From CADEFQ01 sp050185195 (GTDB lineage Bacteria > Pseudomonadota > Gammaproteobacteria > Steroidobacterales > Steroidobacteraceae): a stretch of DNA of 64,000 nucleotides. The notes below the pieces were generated by a model. It was not told the DNA's origin. It saw only the letters and a list, made by a program, of their open reading frames with translations, and made no database searches. The stretch lies in assembly GCA_050185195.1 (NCBI GenBank), contig JBFWZQ010000010.1, forward strand, positions 1-64,000, read 5' to 3'. Shown here one piece after another: positions 25,836 through 35,002 of this stretch (positions within the stretch are counted from its first letter, which is position 1; each line of letters begins with the position of its first letter). Both the position numbers and the translations under genes were made by a program.

Positions 25836-27605
25836 ATGCAAGACTCAGGCTCGGCCGCGCGCGCGTTCCCCGCTTCGGAGCGCCCCGGTGGCGGGACGAC
25901 CCGTGCAGCGCGCAAGGATGTCGTCGTATTCACCAGTGACGACGAACTGCTGCTGGGCCTCGGCCCGGCGATGGACGATCGTTATCGCTCCCGCCCCACC
26001 GACGGCACGGGCGCCTGGACCGAGACGCTCCGTGGTCGCAGCGGCGTGGCGCTCATCGACTCCGCAAGCCTCACGAATGCCCCGGAGATCGTCCGCACGA
26101 TCGAGGCGGAGTTCCCCGCCTTTGCCATAATCGTCATCGCGCGCGCCGGCGCGCACGCGCAGTGGTCGTCCGCCCTGTCACGCGGCACGATCGCACTCCT
26201 GCTGGACCGCGAAGCGCTCAGCCATGATGTCGTCGCGGCGGCACTCGAGACAGAGCCGAGGAGCGCTCCGACGGCGACTCCGTCGAATAACCCGACCGCC
26301 TCGGGCGAGGGGCCTCCCGGAAACACGCGCAGGTTCGTCCTGGGCGGCGTCGCTGTCGCCGCATTGGTCATCGCCGGGGCTGCGTGGATGTGGCTGGGCG
26401 GCAGGGATGCCGCTCCGGCGCCTCAACCCGAGGCCGTGGCACGGACACCCGCCGCCCCGACCCCCTCGGCCTTGCCGGCGCCCAGCGGGCTGTCCGTGCC
26501 CGAGCTACTGTCGGCCGCGCGGGTCGCGTTTGGCGAACGCCGCTACCTGGAACCAGCCGGCAACAACGCACTCGAGTACTACTCGCACGTACTCGCCGTC
26601 GAGGCCGGCAATGCGGAAGCCGTCGATGGCGTACGACGAGTCGTCGCCGTGGCCGTCGCGCAGGCGCAGGGTGAAATCAAGACCGGCCAGTTCGACGACG
26701 CCTCGCGCCTCGTCGAAACGCTGCGTGCCGCGGCGCCACAGGACGCGAACGTCGTCGCGCTCGAGCGGGACCTCGCGGCCGCGCGGCCCCGCTGGCTCGT
26801 CGCGCGGGCGCGTGACGCCATCAACGGCGATCAGTTCGCGGCCGCGGAACGACTGATCGGCGAAATCGGCACGCTCGGGATCGACAAGGCGACCGTGCTC
26901 GACCTGCGGCGCAGCCTCGATGCACGCCGCCAGGACGCGGAACTCGCGCGCGCCGTCGCGGATGCACGCAAATCGCTCGATGCAAACTCGCTGCTCGACA
27001 CCTCGTCCAACGGCCCGCGCGCGCAGCTCGCCGCCCTGCAGAAGCTCGATCGGCGCGATCCCCGGGTCACTGCCTTCCAGCGTGACTACCTCGCAGCGCT
27101 CACGCGCAGCGCGCGCGAGGCGACCCGTGCCGGCGAATTCGACGCCGCCGATCGCTTCCTCGCCGCCGCGACGGAGATCGGCAGCAACCGCGACGTCACC
27201 GACGCACGCCGTGACCTGCAGGCGGCACGCGAAGCCGTCGCCACGCGCGACCGGCAGCGGGCCGAAGCGGCGAACCAGCGCGCGGAAAAGGCTGCCGCGC
27301 AGGCGGCCGCTCCCGTCGCAGCGCCGCCGCGCATGCCGAAATCGAGGAAACGTACGGCACCACAGTATCCGCCCGACGCCGAACGCAATGGCATCGAAGG
27401 CTCGGTGAAGATCGAGTTCGGGCTTGCCCCCAACGGCCACACGCGCGACATCCGCGTCGTCGAATCGACGCCCCCCGGCGTATTCGACGAGGCGGCGATC
27501 GCCGCCGTGCGCGGCTGGCGCTTCGAACCGATCAGCGCCGAGGATGCGGCCCGCCTGCCGCGCAGTTCGGTGCGCCTCGCCTTCCGGATCGGAGAGCGCC
27601 CATGA
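25836..27605 (+). CDS. TonB-domain membrane protein with an N-terminal receiver-like domain
   Basis: The 589-residue protein has an unusual layout. Residues about 27-135 look like an alpha/beta receiver-type domain (VVVFTSDDELL, then VALIDSASL with Asp75). One transmembrane helix spans about 166-188. A Pro/Ala linker leads to a long helical, repeat-like region (about 220-480), and a TonB C-terminal domain fills about 505-589 (QYPPDAERNGIEGSVKIEFG, AIAAVRGWRFEPI). The cytosolic head and periplasmic TonB end would let it link signalling with an outer-membrane partner. No ExbB, ExbD or receptor gene is nearby. Its stop overlaps the kinase start in ATGA form. Partner and role are not known. Confidence 0.82.
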   Translation: MQDSGSAARAFPASERPGGGTTRAARKDVVVFTSDDELLLGLGPAMDDRYRSRPTDGTGAWTETLRGRSGVALIDSASLTNAPEIVRTIEAEFPAFAIIVIARAGAHAQWSSALSRGTIALLLDREALSHDVVAAALETEPRSAPTATPSNNPTASGEGPPGNTRRFVLGGVAVAALVIAGAAWMWLGGRDAAPAPQPEAVARTPAAPTPSALPAPSGLSVPELLSAARVAFGERRYLEPAGNNALEYYSHVLAVEAGNAEAVDGVRRVVAVAVAQAQGEIKTGQFDDASRLVETLRAAAPQDANVVALERDLAAARPRWLVARARDAINGDQFAAAERLIGEIGTLGIDKATVLDLRRSLDARRQDAELARAVADARKSLDANSLLDTSSNGPRAQLAALQKLDRRDPRVTAFQRDYLAALTRSAREATRAGEFDAADRFLAAATEIGSNRDVTDARRDLQAAREAVATRDRQRAEAANQRAEKAAAQAAAPVAAPPRMPKSRKRTAPQYPPDAERNGIEGSVKIEFGLAPNGHTRDIRVVESTPPGVFDEAAIAAVRGWRFEPISAEDAARLPRSSVRLAFRIGERP

Positions 27606-29761
27606 AACAGCGGCGCAACGCATTCGGCCTGAGCCAGCTGCTGCCCGTCGTCGTGGCCACCTCTTTCGCGGCGGTGCTCACGTTGCTGCTGACCCTCGGC
27701 ATCCAGCGCGCCGCGCAGCTGCAGGCGGCCTCGAGCGCCCTGCAGCTCGCATCCGAGTTGCGCTCATTGCCGCAGTACTTCGGCACGGAACTGACGCTGG
27801 CGCAGCGCGGCCTCGAGGCACGCACTTTCATCGGCGAGCCGCTCGGCGACATCGCAACGGCGCGGGAAGGTTTCGACAAGGCGCTCGTGCGCATCGACGC
27901 CGACCTCGAAGCCGCCGGCCTCGGCGCGAGCGCGGACATCCAGCGTATTCGCGGCGCGCTCGACGCGGCGTGGCAGCGATTCGCGCCGCTGCTCGGTGCG
28001 CTCGGCCGCCACCAGGGTTCGCCTTATGCCGACACGCTCGCCGGTTCGCGGCTGAACGCCACCGGGCGTGCCCTGAAGGCCGACGTGGACGAAGCGCTCG
28101 CGGCCCAGTCCGCCGCGAACCGCGATGTCGGCGGCGCGCTGAAGGACCTGGCGGCAGGCCTGCAGGATACGGTCGGCGACCGCGGTCGCAGCCTGCGCAC
28201 CTTCCTCGTGATCGGCGCCGCGGTCGCCGGCCTGCTGCTCGCGCTGATGCTGTATTTCTCGCTGCGCTCGCGCCGCGCGGCAGCGGATGCGCGCCGCGCG
28301 GAACGACAGGTCGCCGACATCCTCGGCACCGTGCGCGAGGGACTGTTCCTGCTCGATCGCAACCTGGCCATCGGGGCCGTGCACTCGGCGTCGCTGACGC
28401 GCATCCTGCACACGGAAATCGTGCGCGGCGGCTCGTTCGAGGAACTGCTGCGCCCGCTCGTGCCGGCAAAGACGCTCGCGACCGCGATGAAGTTCGTGAA
28501 CCTGCTCTGGAAGGAGAAGGTGCACGAGGACCTCATCGACACGGTCAATCCGCTGAGCCAGGTCGAGGTGCAGTTCGTCCGCACGGGCGGCGGCGTCGAG
28601 ACGCGCCATCTCTCGTTCGCCTTCCGCCGCGTGAAAAGCGCCACCGGCCAGGGCGAACACCTGCTGGGCATCGTTACCGACGTCACGGATCGCGTGCAGA
28701 TCTCGCACGAGCTCGAACAGGCCAAGGCCGAGAACCAGGCACAGCTCGATCTCGTGCTGCAGCTGCTGCGGGTGCCCGCCGACCAGCTGCAATCCTTCGT
28801 GCGTGACGCGGACATGGCGCTGCGCAAGAGCAACGCGATCCTCAAGCAGCCCGGCCGCGAGGAGAGCGAACTGCGCGCGAAACTGAACGGCGTGTTCCGC
28901 GAGGTCCATGCGGTGAAAGGCGAGGCTGCCGCGCTCGCACTCGCCTCGATTGCAGCGCGCGTGCACCAGCTCGAGGACAGCCTCGTCGCGCTGCGCGACC
29001 GCGCGGGGCTCGACGGCAACGACTTCATCCCCATCGTGGTCAAGCTCGATGAACTGATGTCCTACCTCGGTGGCGTCGGCCAGTTTGCCGACCGCCTCTC
29101 CGAAGTGCAGCCGAAGGGCGACACGCTGAAATCCGTCGTGCCGCCCCTGCTCGCCAACCAGGTGATCGGCCCGGGCGAGCATTCGCTCGAGCAACTGCTC
29201 GCGCAGGTCGTGCAGGAAGCCGCGGCATCGCAGGCGAAGCGTGTCACGCTCGCGTGCCGCGGCCTCGAGCAGATTCCCGCACCCTATCGCAAGGCCGCCA
29301 AGGAGATCCTGATCCACATGGCGCGCAACGCGGTCGTGCACGGCATCGAGGCGCCGGACAGGCGCCAGGCGGCGAGCAAGCCCAACACCGCCTCGATTCG
29401 CGTCAGTTTCGAGGCCGCCGGCACCGAGGGTTTCGTACTCACCGTGGAGGACGACGGCCAGGGCCTGCCCTTCGAACGCATCCTCGACACGGCCCTGCGC
29501 AAGGGGCTCGTTTCGCCGGCGGACGCGGCCCGCATGGAACGGCCGGCGGTGTTCGGCCTCATCTTCCGCGCGGGGTTCTCCACGGCCTCGGAAATCACGG
29601 AACACGCGGGTCGCGGCGTCGGCCTCGACGCGGTGAGCCAGATGGTGCGCGGGCTCGGAGGCGCGATCGGCATCGCGACGGCCGACGGCAAGTTCACGCG
29701 CTTTCGCATGAAACTGCCGACGCCGACCGTCGAGCGGACGGCCGCGACGAACGCGGCGTAA
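27602..29761 (+). CDS. Membrane histidine kinase with CheA-like HPt and ATPase domains
   Basis: A 719-residue sensor. Helix 12-34 and helix 200-221 bracket a periplasmic helical domain. A PAS-like domain follows (about 234-365), then an HPt-type domain with the phosphorylation motif HAVKGEA (His436), then a CheA-class ATPase with N box HMARNAVVHGIEA, G1 DDGQGL and G2 GRGVGLDAV. It lacks the CheW-like P5 domain and a P2 domain, so it is not a chemotaxis-array kinase. It should phosphorylate the receiver encoded next to it. It is coupled to the TonB-domain gene by overlap. Confidence 0.88.
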   Translation: MKQRRNAFGLSQLLPVVVATSFAAVLTLLLTLGIQRAAQLQAASSALQLASELRSLPQYFGTELTLAQRGLEARTFIGEPLGDIATAREGFDKALVRIDADLEAAGLGASADIQRIRGALDAAWQRFAPLLGALGRHQGSPYADTLAGSRLNATGRALKADVDEALAAQSAANRDVGGALKDLAAGLQDTVGDRGRSLRTFLVIGAAVAGLLLALMLYFSLRSRRAAADARRAERQVADILGTVREGLFLLDRNLAIGAVHSASLTRILHTEIVRGGSFEELLRPLVPAKTLATAMKFVNLLWKEKVHEDLIDTVNPLSQVEVQFVRTGGGVETRHLSFAFRRVKSATGQGEHLLGIVTDVTDRVQISHELEQAKAENQAQLDLVLQLLRVPADQLQSFVRDADMALRKSNAILKQPGREESELRAKLNGVFREVHAVKGEAAALALASIAARVHQLEDSLVALRDRAGLDGNDFIPIVVKLDELMSYLGGVGQFADRLSEVQPKGDTLKSVVPPLLANQVIGPGEHSLEQLLAQVVQEAAASQAKRVTLACRGLEQIPAPYRKAAKEILIHMARNAVVHGIEAPDRRQAASKPNTASIRVSFEAAGTEGFVLTVEDDGQGLPFERILDTALRKGLVSPADAARMERPAVFGLIFRAGFSTASEITEHAGRGVGLDAVSQMVRGLGGAIGIATADGKFTRFRMKLPTPTVERTAATNAA

Positions 29762-29767
29762 CCCGAC

Positions 29768-30145
29768 GTGAACGCCGTGCGCCAGCATCGCCTGATGATC
29801 GTCGACGATTCAAACATCATGCGCCGCAAGATCGAACGCTCGCAGGAAATGCCGAACGTGGCAATCGTCGGCACCGCGGGCAACGGGCGCGAGGCGCTCG
29901 ACCTGCATGCACAATCGCAGCCCACGCTCGTGACGATGGACCTCACGATGCCGGAGATGGATGGCATCGAGTGCGTCGAGCGACTCGTCGAACGCGACCC
30001 GGACATCCGCATCCTCGTCATCTCCGCGCTGGCCGACAAGGCCACCGCGATCGAAGCGCTCGAGAAGGGCGCCAGCGGTTTTCTCTGCAAACCCTTCACC
30101 GAGCGCCAGTTGAACGATGCGCTGGCGAAGCTGATCGAGTCCTGA
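29768..30145 (+). CDS. CheY-like response regulator receiver
   Basis: A 125-residue stand-alone receiver. The acidic pair is IVDDS (Asp13, Asp14), the phosphoacceptor is Asp58 in TMDLTMPEMDG, the conserved Thr/Ser position is in VISALAD, and the Lys is in FLCKPF. No output domain follows. The GTG start 6 bases after the kinase stop gives a normal N-terminus; no strong ribosome site is seen, so translational coupling is likely. Confidence 0.93.
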   Translation: MNAVRQHRLMIVDDSNIMRRKIERSQEMPNVAIVGTAGNGREALDLHAQSQPTLVTMDLTMPEMDGIECVERLVERDPDIRILVISALADKATAIEALEKGASGFLCKPFTERQLNDALAKLIES

Positions 30146-30155
30146 GCCGCGCGAC

Positions 30156-30605
30156 ATGTCCCTGCAAAGCGAAATCGGCACGTTCGTCACGGCGGTACTG
30201 CAGTACTTCGATACGGCCGTGCAGCAGGCCGCGGTCGTCGGCACGCCCTATCTCGCGCTCGGCAAGCCTCCCGAGGTATTCGACTACACCGGCATGATCC
30301 GCGTGTCCGGCAAGCGCAAGGGCGTCGTGTACTTCACGGCGCCGAAAGGCATGCTGTCGGTCATGCTGATGCGCATGCAGGAAACGGACATGAGCGACGC
30401 GAACCTTCGCGACCTCGTCGGTGAGGTGGCCAACACGCTTTCGGGCAATGCCCGCAAGGACTTCGGGCGCAACTTCATCATCTCGCCGCCGTCGGTGGTC
30501 GCCGGCAGCTCGAGCACGATCGGCTACTCGCCCGACACCCGCCCGATCGTGGTGCCCATCGACTGGCGTGCCTATCACGCGAACCTGGTGGTCTGCCTGA
30601 ACTGA
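30156..30605 (+). CDS. CheX-like phosphatase
   Basis: The 149-residue protein matches the CheX/CheC family of CheY-phosphate phosphatases. The catalytic ExxN motif is visible as GEVANTLSGNARK with Glu90 and Asn93. It lies 10 bases after the receiver gene, so it is the natural off-switch for that receiver. No chemoreceptor, CheW, CheR or CheB gene is in the window. Confidence 0.88.
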   Translation: MSLQSEIGTFVTAVLQYFDTAVQQAAVVGTPYLALGKPPEVFDYTGMIRVSGKRKGVVYFTAPKGMLSVMLMRMQETDMSDANLRDLVGEVANTLSGNARKDFGRNFIISPPSVVAGSSSTIGYSPDTRPIVVPIDWRAYHANLVVCLN

Positions 30606-30614
30606 GCCGCGCGC

Positions 30615-31280
30615 TCAGCCGCGCTTGCGCGCGAGCAGCAACCCGTCCCCAATCGGCACCAGCGACGCGTCCACGCGTTCGTCGCGATGCACGCGGTCGT
30701 TCAGCGCGCGGATCGCATTGGTGTCGGCGTCGTTCTCGTCGGGATCGGCGACCCGCCCGTCCCACAGCGCGTTGTCGACCGCCAGCAGTCCGCCTGGGCG
30801 CAGCAGCTCCACGACCCGTTCGTAGTACGCCACGTAGTTGCCCTTGTCGGCATCGATGAACGCGAAATCGAACGTCGACCCGCTGCCCGAGGCGAGCAAT
30901 GCGTCGAGCGTCTCGAGCGCGGGCGCAAGGCGCAGGTCGATGCGGGCATCGACCCCGGCTTCCCGCCAGTACTGGCGCGCGACCCGTGTCCATTCCGCGC
31001 TGACGTCGCAGGCGACCAGCTCGCCGTCGCCCGGCAAGGCGAGTGCCACGACGAGCGCCGAATAGCCGGTGAACGTGCCCACCTCGAGGCAGCGGCGCGC
31101 GCCGAGCAGGCGCACCAGCAGCTGCATGAACTGGCCCTGCTCCGGCGCGATCTGCATGCCCGCCTGCGGCAGGGCCGCCGTGACCTGGCGCAGGCGCGCG
31201 AGCACCGGGGGCTCGCGCAAGTTGTGCTCGATCAGGTAGCGCTGCAACTTGTCCGTCAGGGTGATGGTCGAATTGGTCAT
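30615..31280 (-). CDS. SAM-dependent O-methyltransferase of the caffeoyl-CoA OMT family
   Basis: A 221-residue class I methyltransferase. The SAM loop is LEVGTFTGYSALVVALALP, the acidic strand is LVACDVS, and the metal-binding region is FIDADKGNYVAYY with VDNALWDGRV following. The family methylates catechol-type hydroxyls using Mg2+. Its substrate here is unknown. It is convergent with the cheX-like gene with only 9 bases between the stops. Confidence 0.9.
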   Translation of the reverse strand: MTNSTITLTDKLQRYLIEHNLREPPVLARLRQVTAALPQAGMQIAPEQGQFMQLLVRLLGARRCLEVGTFTGYSALVVALALPGDGELVACDVSAEWTRVARQYWREAGVDARIDLRLAPALETLDALLASGSGSTFDFAFIDADKGNYVAYYERVVELLRPGGLLAVDNALWDGRVADPDENDADTNAIRALNDRVHRDERVDASLVPIGDGLLLARKRG

Positions 31281-31420
31281 ATGGCAAGTTCCTCGTGGCG
31301 CGCGTCACACTCCCGCCAGCCGATTGTGCGCGTTGGTCGGCACCGTCGTCGAATGACGACGCCGCGCGCACGAACTGCATCACCGTGGCGGCACATCGGC
31401 CTTTGCTACCATTTCCCGCC

Positions 31421-32173
31421 GTGACCGCCCGCCTCATCCAGTTCACCGACCCGCATCTCTACGGCGATGCCGCCGCGTCGCTGCGCGGCGTCGCCACCCT
31501 GCCCGCGCTCGAACGCGCGCTGGCGCATGCCGAAGCACACATCCGGGAAGCCGCGGCCCTCCTCGTGACCGGTGACCTCGTGCAGGACGATCCGGGTGGC
31601 TACGCCCACTTTCGCCGCCTGCTTGCGGGCCCCGGCAAGCCGGTCCACTGCATCCCCGGCAACCACGATCTCGTGGCCGCGATGCGAGCCGCGCTCGCGG
31701 GCGCACCCTTCGTGCTCGGCGGCCATTTCGACCTGCCGGCCTGGCGGGTGGTGATGCTCGACAGCGCGGCAACCGGGACCGCGAGCGGCCTGCTTGCGCC
31801 CACGGAACTCGCGCAGCTCGACCATGCGCTCGGCACGGCGGGCGGGCGACACGCGCTCGTGTGCCTGCACCACCACCCGATCGACATGGGCAGCCGCTGG
31901 CTCGACCAGGTCGGCCTCGTGAACCGCGACGATTTTTTTGCCGTGATCGACCACCACCCCAATGTGCGTGGGGTGCTCTGGGGCCACGTGCACCAGGCAC
32001 TCGACACGCAGCGGCGCGGCGTGCGCTTGCTGGCAACGCCGGCCACCTGCACCCAGTTCCTGCCTGGCTCGGACGATTTCGCCGTCGATGCGCGTCCGCC
32101 CGCCTATCGGGTACTGACGCTGCACGACGGCGGTGAAATCGAAACCCATGTCGAATGGGTGCCGTGCACGTGA
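31421..32173 (+). CDS. CpdA-like metallophosphoesterase (cyclic nucleotide phosphodiesterase)
   Basis: A 250-residue calcineurin-type metallophosphoesterase. The metal ligands are in order: FTDPHLYG, VTGDLVQD, PGNHD, LHHHP and WGHVHQ. This set matches CpdA, which hydrolyses cAMP in E. coli, though some relatives act on other phosphodiesters. A GTG at 31421 gives the family N-terminus TARLIQFTDPH; earlier codons fall in the divergent promoter region. It is the first gene of a short pair with the TraB/GumN gene. Confidence 0.88.
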   Translation: MTARLIQFTDPHLYGDAAASLRGVATLPALERALAHAEAHIREAAALLVTGDLVQDDPGGYAHFRRLLAGPGKPVHCIPGNHDLVAAMRAALAGAPFVLGGHFDLPAWRVVMLDSAATGTASGLLAPTELAQLDHALGTAGGRHALVCLHHHPIDMGSRWLDQVGLVNRDDFFAVIDHHPNVRGVLWGHVHQALDTQRRGVRLLATPATCTQFLPGSDDFAVDARPPAYRVLTLHDGGEIETHVEWVPCT

Positions 32174-32178
32174 GACAC

Positions 32179-33090
32179 ATGCGCACGCTCACGCGGGTCG
32201 CACTATTTGCCACGGCAGCCTTCGGTGTAGCCGCGGCGCGTGCCGACGGCGCGGGCCCCGTCTGGTCGATCCACCGAGCAGGCGGCGGGACCGTCTATAT
32301 CGCAGGCTCCGTGCATGTGCTCGATGCCGCGCGCAGCACCTTGCCACCCGCCTTCGAGGCGGCCTATCGCGACGCCGAACGCATGCTGATGGAACTCGAC
32401 ATGGACGACCTCGACCCGCTGGCCGCCGCGTCGTTCGTCGAAGCACACGGCCGGATCGAAGGCGACGACAGCCTGCGCACGCTGCTCGGCGCAGCGCGCT
32501 TTGCGCGCGTGGACGCCGAGGCGCGCGAGCTCGGCCTGCCGCTCGACAGCGTGGCGCAACTCGAACCCTGGGCGATCGCCATCACGCTTGCGCAGCTGCA
32601 GCTGATGAAGCTCGGGCTCGATCCCGCGCAGGGCGTCGAGCAGCAGCTCACCGCGCGGGCGCGCGCCGATGGCAAGCCCATCGAGGGGCTGGAAAGCATC
32701 GACGAGCAGCTCGCCATGCTCGACGGCCTCTCCTACCCCGACCAGGCGCGATTCCTCGAACTGACGGCGGACGAATCGGACACGATGGTCACCGAGCTCG
32801 ACGCGATGCTGGATGCGTGGCGCCGTGCGGACACACAGGCACTCGAGCGCCTGTTGCTCGCGGAGTACGAACGCCTGCCGGCCCTCTACCGGCCGCTCGT
32901 GACCGATCGCAACCTGCGCTGGTTGCCCCGGATCGAAGCGCTGCTCAGCCGCCCCGACGACACCCTGGTGGTGGTCGGCGCGATGCACCTCGTGGGACCC
33001 GACGGCCTGCTCGATCTGCTCACGCGCCGCGGCCTCACACCGCAACCGGTCGGCGCCGACCGGGGACGACCCGCACTCAGGCCGCGGTGA
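32179..33090 (+). CDS. TraB/GumN family protein
   Basis: A 303-residue periplasmic protein with a signal peptide ending near AAARADG. The family core shows as VYIAGSVHVLDAA, LMELDMDDLD, and VGAMHLVGPDGLLDLL near the end. The family is Tiki/TraB-like with conserved GxxH and E motifs and proposed metal-dependent protease activity; bacterial substrates are unknown. I start it at the ATG giving MRTLTRVALF because a signal peptide begins there. A longer ATG at 32155 overlaps the upstream gene. Confidence 0.88.
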   Translation: MRTLTRVALFATAAFGVAAARADGAGPVWSIHRAGGGTVYIAGSVHVLDAARSTLPPAFEAAYRDAERMLMELDMDDLDPLAAASFVEAHGRIEGDDSLRTLLGAARFARVDAEARELGLPLDSVAQLEPWAIAITLAQLQLMKLGLDPAQGVEQQLTARARADGKPIEGLESIDEQLAMLDGLSYPDQARFLELTADESDTMVTELDAMLDAWRRADTQALERLLLAEYERLPALYRPLVTDRNLRWLPRIEALLSRPDDTLVVVGAMHLVGPDGLLDLLTRRGLTPQPVGADRGRPALRPR

Positions 33091-33445
33091 AGCGGTTGCG
33101 GGTCACGCGCTGCTCGGCGGTGAGCTTGCCGAGCCGCTCGAGACGCGCCTCGATCGCAGTCAGCGAGCGCTGATGCCTCGATGCGATGTCGGGCAGCGGC
33201 GTGCCTGCTCCGAACGCGGTGAGCAGGTCGTGCTCTTCCTGCGGCGTCCAGGGCTGGCCGACGTTGGCGGCGTTCGGCGCGCGCGCGTGCGGCGCGCGCT
33301 CCTCGAGCGCGGCGGCGCCGGCCCGCAAGGCATCGGCGACGATCGCCTGCTGCCAGACGGCGGCGGCCCCGATGTTCTCGCCCGAGACGGGATCGACGCC
33401 CTTGGCGAGCGCGTTGAGCACCTCGACCGGGGACTGCGTGGACAT
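33077..33445 (-). CDS. Small protein with a Myb/SANT-like helical motif
   Basis: A 122-residue hypothetical protein. The first half is helical with no recognised domain. The second half, WTPQEEHDLLTAF followed by IASRHQRSLTAIEARLERLG, resembles a helix-turn-helix of the Myb-like type seen in small proteobacterial proteins. DNA binding is possible, not shown. Its end overlaps the convergent TraB/GumN gene by 14 bases. Confidence 0.7.
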   Translation of the reverse strand: MSTQSPVEVLNALAKGVDPVSGENIGAAAVWQQAIVADALRAGAAALEERAPHARAPNAANVGQPWTPQEEHDLLTAFGAGTPLPDIASRHQRSLTAIEARLERLGKLTAEQRVTRNRFTAA

Positions 33446-33540
33446 GATGGAACCTCACTGGTGTACCCGCCTGCCAGTGTCCGCGGCGCTTGCCGCACGC
33501 GCGAGCGCACAAAGGCGTGCGTTTGTGCAGAATTGCGGCC

Positions 33541-34455
33541 ATGAAGGCACTGGCATGGTTCCTGGGACTGATCGTCGCCGGACTCGCGGCGATCGCGATC
33601 CTCGCGTATCCGGCCTGGCTGCTCGTCACGCCAGCGCTCGACGTCCCCTTTCACCGCGTCGCCAACCGCATCGGCATGCTGGCCCTGCTCGTGGGATTCA
33701 TTCTCGTCGCGCGCCGGCTCGGCCTCGCGGACCGCGCCAGCCTCGGATTTGCACTGCCCCGGCCCGCGTGGCTGGCCGAGGCCGGCATCGGCATCGCCCT
33801 CGGGATCGCGACGATGCTGCCGGTCATCGCGCTGCTTTTCGCGCTCGGCCTGCGCGAACCGAGGGCCCTGCCGCCCGATGACCCGCTCGCGGCCATCGTA
33901 TTCGCGGGCCTCGTCAGCGGCCTCGTCGTCGCGCTGATCGAAGAGACGTTCCTGCGCGGCGCGATGTACACGGGCATCGCACGCCAGTCGGGCGCGCGGA
34001 TCGCAATCGTCGCGACGGCGCTGGTCTACGCGGCGACCCATTTCATCGGGCGCTACCGGATCCCCGCCGCGCAAGTCGACGCCTGGAGCGGGCTCGCCCT
34101 GCTCGGCGGCGCGCTGCGCTCCTTTGCCCGACCCCTCGGCATCGCGGATGCCTTCCTGTGCCTCACGGGCGTCGGCATCCTGCTCGGCGTGGTACGGCGC
34201 TACACCGGCAACATCGCCGCCTGCATCGGGCTGCACGCGGGCTGGGTGTGCGTGATATCGGTCGTGCGCGAACTGTCACAACGCCGCACGGGCCACGCGT
34301 TCGACGGCCTCGTTTCGGATTACGACGGTATCATCGGCTGGCTCGTGCTCGCGTGGATGCCCGTGATCGGCTGGGCGCTGGTGCGCTTCTACGCCCGGCG
34401 CGAGCGTGGGCGATCAGTCCTCGCCGCGACGGATCAGCGGCGCGAGGCGCGCTAG
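33541..34455 (+). CDS. CPBP family intramembrane metalloprotease
   Basis: A 304-residue polytopic membrane protein with about seven or eight hydrophobic segments. The CPBP (Abi) motifs are seen: EETFLRG (EExxxR) near residue 139 and ATHF for the histidine motif. Relatives cleave prenylated or other membrane substrates or act in immunity to bacteriocins. The target here is unknown. The ATG at 33541 starts the first membrane helix. The 3' end overlaps the convergent LON-domain gene by 42 bases. Confidence 0.87.
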   Translation: MKALAWFLGLIVAGLAAIAILAYPAWLLVTPALDVPFHRVANRIGMLALLVGFILVARRLGLADRASLGFALPRPAWLAEAGIGIALGIATMLPVIALLFALGLREPRALPPDDPLAAIVFAGLVSGLVVALIEETFLRGAMYTGIARQSGARIAIVATALVYAATHFIGRYRIPAAQVDAWSGLALLGGALRSFARPLGIADAFLCLTGVGILLGVVRRYTGNIAACIGLHAGWVCVISVVRELSQRRTGHAFDGLVSDYDGIIGWLVLAWMPVIGWALVRFYARRERGRSVLAATDQRREAR

Positions 34456-34998
34456 GCGCGCCACGCCGTCGACTTCGAGGCAGGCCTGCTTGTCCGACAG
34501 GCTGATCGGCAGGATCTCGGCCACGCGGGCGCCGACCCAGGACGCATCCTCGAAATGGCGCGGCAAGGCCGCGTACAACTCGCCGAGTTGTGGCAACACA
34601 TTGCGCAACAGGTCGGCCAGGTACTGAAACTGCGGCGGCACCGGCGCCGCATCGGGCGGTGCCAGCCACTCCACCTCGCCCACGTTGAGACCGTCGTGCG
34701 CCCGGCTGCGGCGCAGTAGCCGGAACCTGCGCTCGCCATGGCAGGTGATGCCGAGGAGGCCGTCGGGAAGCGGGTAAAAATCGACGATGCGGGCACTCGT
34801 GCCGACGGCCGCGGCCTGCGTGACCTCGCCTGCCTCGTCGCCGGCGCGAATCTGCACGACCCCGAACGAGCGGCGCTCGCGCATGCAGCGGCGCACCATG
34901 TCGACGTAGCGCGGTTCGAAGATGCGCAGCGGCAGCGGCCCGCCCGGAAAGAGCACGGCATGGAGCGGAAACAGCGGCAGTCCCGCGGTTGCGTCCAT
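34414..34998 (-). CDS. LON substrate-binding-domain protein
   Basis: A 194-residue stand-alone version of the N-terminal domain of Lon protease. The signature is LPLFPLHAVLFPGGPLPLRIFEPRY at its start region, then GITCHGERRFRLL. There is no ATPase or peptidase domain. Such proteins are common in proteobacteria and may regulate or adapt proteolysis. I chose the ATG giving MDATAGLPLFPL. It begins 4 bases after ubiX. Confidence 0.88.
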   Translation of the reverse strand: MDATAGLPLFPLHAVLFPGGPLPLRIFEPRYVDMVRRCMRERRSFGVVQIRAGDEAGEVTQAAAVGTSARIVDFYPLPDGLLGITCHGERRFRLLRRSRAHDGLNVGEVEWLAPPDAAPVPPQFQYLADLLRNVLPQLGELYAALPRHFEDASWVGARVAEILPISLSDKQACLEVDGVARLARLAPLIRRGED

Positions 34999-35002
34999 GG
35001 CG

